This document shows positions 62,213 to 64,000 of a DNA stretch of 64,000 nucleotides, one piece after another. Under the pieces are notes generated by a model that did not search any database, had not been told where the DNA came from, and saw nothing but the letters and a program-made list of their open reading frames with translations. The translations under genes and the position numbers were made by a program. How positions within the stretch are numbered: position 1 is the first letter of the stretch; each line of letters begins with the position of its first letter. Source of the stretch: an uncultured Spirochaetales bacterium (GTDB lineage: Bacteria; Spirochaetota; Spirochaetia; Sphaerochaetales; Sphaerochaetaceae); contig CASFJV010000012.1 of the NCBI GenBank assembly GCA_949295125.1, positions 1 to 64,000 on the forward strand, written 5' to 3'.

Positions 62213-63508
62213 ATGGACGAGAGAGTGAAGAGATACCTTTCATCGAGAGAGAGCGAGATCCTGTTAGTCTATGGCATGAAAAAAAGCGGGAAGACAGAAT
62301 ATGTGAAGGCCGCGCTGAAAGGAAGGAAGGAAAAAGTATTCTACTTCGGATTTCACAACACGAACGGAAGGGAAAATCTCATGCTGTTCAGGCAGAGGCT
62401 GTCTTCAATGCTTGGCTTTGTTTCCAATGCAGACTCCTTCGAGGCTGTCTTTGATGAGCTGAAAAGGCTTGAAGATAAGGCAATACTGATTCTGGAAGAT
62501 GCAAATCTTCTCTTCAGGTTCTCCAGCTACTCCATTCTTCCATCACTCAGGGATGCATCTCTAAAAGCTAGGATCATCCTCACAACAAGCGTAGAAGAAG
62601 TGAAAGAGGAAGCTGAGAAGTATGATTACATCTCAGTAATTGAGAAAAAAACTGCAAGGTACTATGAGAGCTTTGAACCGCTCAGGGTTCTTGCCCCGCA
62701 GAAACAGCTTCAATTCTTCCTTACATTCGGCTCTTCAGATTTTGTAATCGGGAAAATAGATCCGGAGGAATCCCTGAAAAGGAATGTGCGCACGCTGCTT
62801 ATCGACAAGGAAAGCATAGTGCGTGAGTATATAGAGCACGAACTCTTTGAAAACCTCGGGAAAAAGAGCTATGCATTCCTTATCCTATCCCTCTTAAAGG
62901 ACAGGAGGATGAAATATGGTGACCTGGTAGAACTCACAGGGCAGAAATATAACGGGCTCCTGGATAAACAGCTGAACATACTCTCATCACTTGGCCTGAT
63001 AAGGAAGACCTATCCTATTAACAGGAAAATTGACAGGAAAAAAGTCCTCTATGAGATCAGCGACAACCTTCTGAGGTTCTATTTCAGGTTCATCTACCCA
63101 AATCTGGATCTGGCAGAGATGATAGGCAGCAATGCATATTACGAGAAATTCATAGAGAAGGAACTCGATGACTATTTCAGCAGAAGCCTGAGAACCGTTC
63201 TGGAAGATTATCTGGAAAAGCTCAGTGCCGATGGCAAGTTCGGAAGCATAAGCCTGATCGGCCGTTACTACATAAATGATGATGAAGAGGAAGATATCGC
63301 AATCATCACAGAGCATGGAGACCGCATCTATTCGCTTTTTTACGGAATGAGAGTCGATGATGAGATGCTGCTAAAAGAGAAAAAGCGCATAAAGGAAAAA
63401 ACGGGAGGAAAAGCCGAAGCCGGCCTCCTCTCTACCAATGGATTCACCTTCCCAAGCGATGGAGAAGCATACATCTCACTTAAGGATATATTCTCCCTGA
63501 AAGCCTAG
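62213..63508 (+). CDS. AAA ATPase with DUF234
   Basis: The 431-residue protein has a Walker A GMKKSGKTE (about 21-29), Walker B AILILEDANLLF, then a winged-helix part (KYGDLVELTGQKYNGLLDKQLNIL, LRFYFRFIYPN) typical of the ATPase_2 plus DUF234 architecture. Relatives are common in archaea and gut bacteria and have no known function. TTAGGAG precedes the ATG. It converges on marR and overlaps it by four bases. Confidence 0.85.
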   Translation: MDERVKRYLSSRESEILLVYGMKKSGKTEYVKAALKGRKEKVFYFGFHNTNGRENLMLFRQRLSSMLGFVSNADSFEAVFDELKRLEDKAILILEDANLLFRFSSYSILPSLRDASLKARIILTTSVEEVKEEAEKYDYISVIEKKTARYYESFEPLRVLAPQKQLQFFLTFGSSDFVIGKIDPEESLKRNVRTLLIDKESIVREYIEHELFENLGKKSYAFLILSLLKDRRMKYGDLVELTGQKYNGLLDKQLNILSSLGLIRKTYPINRKIDRKKVLYEISDNLLRFYFRFIYPNLDLAEMIGSNAYYEKFIEKELDDYFSRSLRTVLEDYLEKLSADGKFGSISLIGRYYINDDEEEDIAIITEHGDRIYSLFYGMRVDDEMLLKEKKRIKEKTGGKAEAGLLSTNGFTFPSDGEAYISLKDIFSLKA

Positions 63509-63939
63509 TTATCGATAAGTTCAAGGTTCTCAAGCATTTTCAGGCAGACTTTCTTGAAAGTCTCAAGGTCTTTTGGCTTTATTCCCCTTGTTGCAGCGCT
63601 TTCTATTGCCTCAATATCCTTTTCAATCTCTTTTGCATGCTGCTCGGCCTTCTCTGTCAGGATTATTCTCTTAAGCCTTGCATCCTTCTCCTCCTGGGTT
63701 CGGAAAACAAGCCCTGATTCTTCCATCTTCTTAAGCAGTTCTGTAGCAGAGGAAGGACGGAGCGTGAACTCCTGTTCGATATCTTTCTGGTATATGGCTT
63801 CCCCATTGTTTGCAACAAGAAAGCTCAAAGCTTTTTCCTGCGCTCCTGTATAAGGGGATGATGATGTCATCTCTGTTATTTTGCGCCTTATCCTGTTTGA
63901 TACCTTTCCCACCAGGAATGTTGATATCTGATCTTCCAT
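63505..63939 (-). CDS. MarR-family transcriptional regulator (second)
   Basis: The 144-residue protein has a MarR-type winged helix: ALSFLVANNGEAIYQKDIEQEF, RPSSATELLKKMEESGLVFR and a wing with EEKDARLKRIILTEKAEQ. Its long helices at both ends would form the dimer. AAGGAG lies 12 bases before the ATG. If the genes it controls lie downstream in its operon, they would be on the opposite strand, so regulation is probably elsewhere or autogenous. Upstream, only 61 bases remain in the window and nothing else is seen there. Confidence 0.85.
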   Translation of the reverse strand: MEDQISTFLVGKVSNRIRRKITEMTSSSPYTGAQEKALSFLVANNGEAIYQKDIEQEFTLRPSSATELLKKMEESGLVFRTQEEKDARLKRIILTEKAEQHAKEIEKDIEAIESAATRGIKPKDLETFKKVCLKMLENLELIDN

Positions 63940-64000
63940 TTCCGTTAAAACTCCTTATATTTAAAATTAATTACAGAGCGGGTACGGGTCAATAAAGGGA

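Noticed and set aside
1-64000. CRISPR arrays, insertion sequences, toxin-antitoxin pairs, rRNA
   Set aside because: No regular direct repeats, transposase motifs, small paired toxin genes or rRNA sequences were found on either strand.

Overview
The window looks like chromosomal DNA of a diderm (two-membrane) bacterium, most likely a host-associated member of the Spirochaetota. No marker gene here settles the rank. The arguments are: a CarD-type regulator directly before ispD-ispF; an lptC/lptA/lptB-like lipid-export set running straight into rpoN; hprK-ptsH with no sugar PTS transporter nearby; two exported proteins that end in a phenylalanine-terminated outer-membrane beta strand; and a single coding style throughout. 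I found no insertion sequence, prophage block, CRISPR array or rRNA. Gene packing is very tight: many genes overlap by 1-20 bases, and GTG and TTG starts are common.

Layout. 1-6300: the end of a small KPGQ-type protein, a stand-alone GMP synthase ATP-pyrophosphatase subunit, a YczE-like membrane protein, a nucleoside deaminase with aspartate kinase, a MATE exporter and a small outer-membrane protein. 6380-10150 (minus strand): TetR regulator, SPASM radical-SAM enzyme, SCP2-like protein and iron alcohol dehydrogenase. The last two share a promoter whose -35 box sits inside an 18-bp perfect palindrome. 10350-13250: aroA, a flavodoxin-like protein and a MalY/PatB C-S lyase. 13240-19085: the AddAB helicase-nuclease pair. 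19140-22710: CPBP protease, DNA/RNA endonuclease, and a macrodomain-SirTM ADP-ribosylation pair. 22740-27750: tRNA-Leu, a degenerate YmdB-family protein, RseC, LptC/LptA/LptB-like proteins, RpoN and Hpf. 27830-30680: hprK, ptsH, a LexA-like protein without catalytic dyad, and holA.

30690-38730: uvrC, an SPL-like radical-SAM protein, thyX-rsmE-malQ, carD-ispD-ispF and tRNA-Val. 38740-40940: a polar amino-acid ABC importer. 41069-46965: AlkD-like protein with a cytosolic pectinesterase, an orphan trpB, recX, and a two-component system with a membrane protein. 46977-52184: rpsI and rplM with a long structured leader, then a MarR-controlled heterodimeric ABC exporter. 52309-58249: hslO, rlmL, an orphan oppDF ATPase pair and a SprT-DUF2786 fusion. 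58250-63939: a lipase-like hydrolase, an FN3/low-complexity/beta-barrel outer-membrane protein, a LOG-family hydrolase, a YitT protein, an AAA-DUF234 ATPase and a second MarR regulator.

Three themes stand out. First, many operon-leading genes carry a sigma-70-like -10 box only 6-8 bases before the start codon and no Shine-Dalgarno sequence, so leaderless mRNAs seem common. Second, several family members have lost canonical active-site residues: the YmdB-like protein, the LexA-like protein, one ABC half-transporter, and to a lesser degree AroA. Third, the TetR/radical-SAM/SCP2/alcohol-dehydrogenase cluster is the best candidate for an undescribed pathway, probably acting on a hydrophobic substrate.
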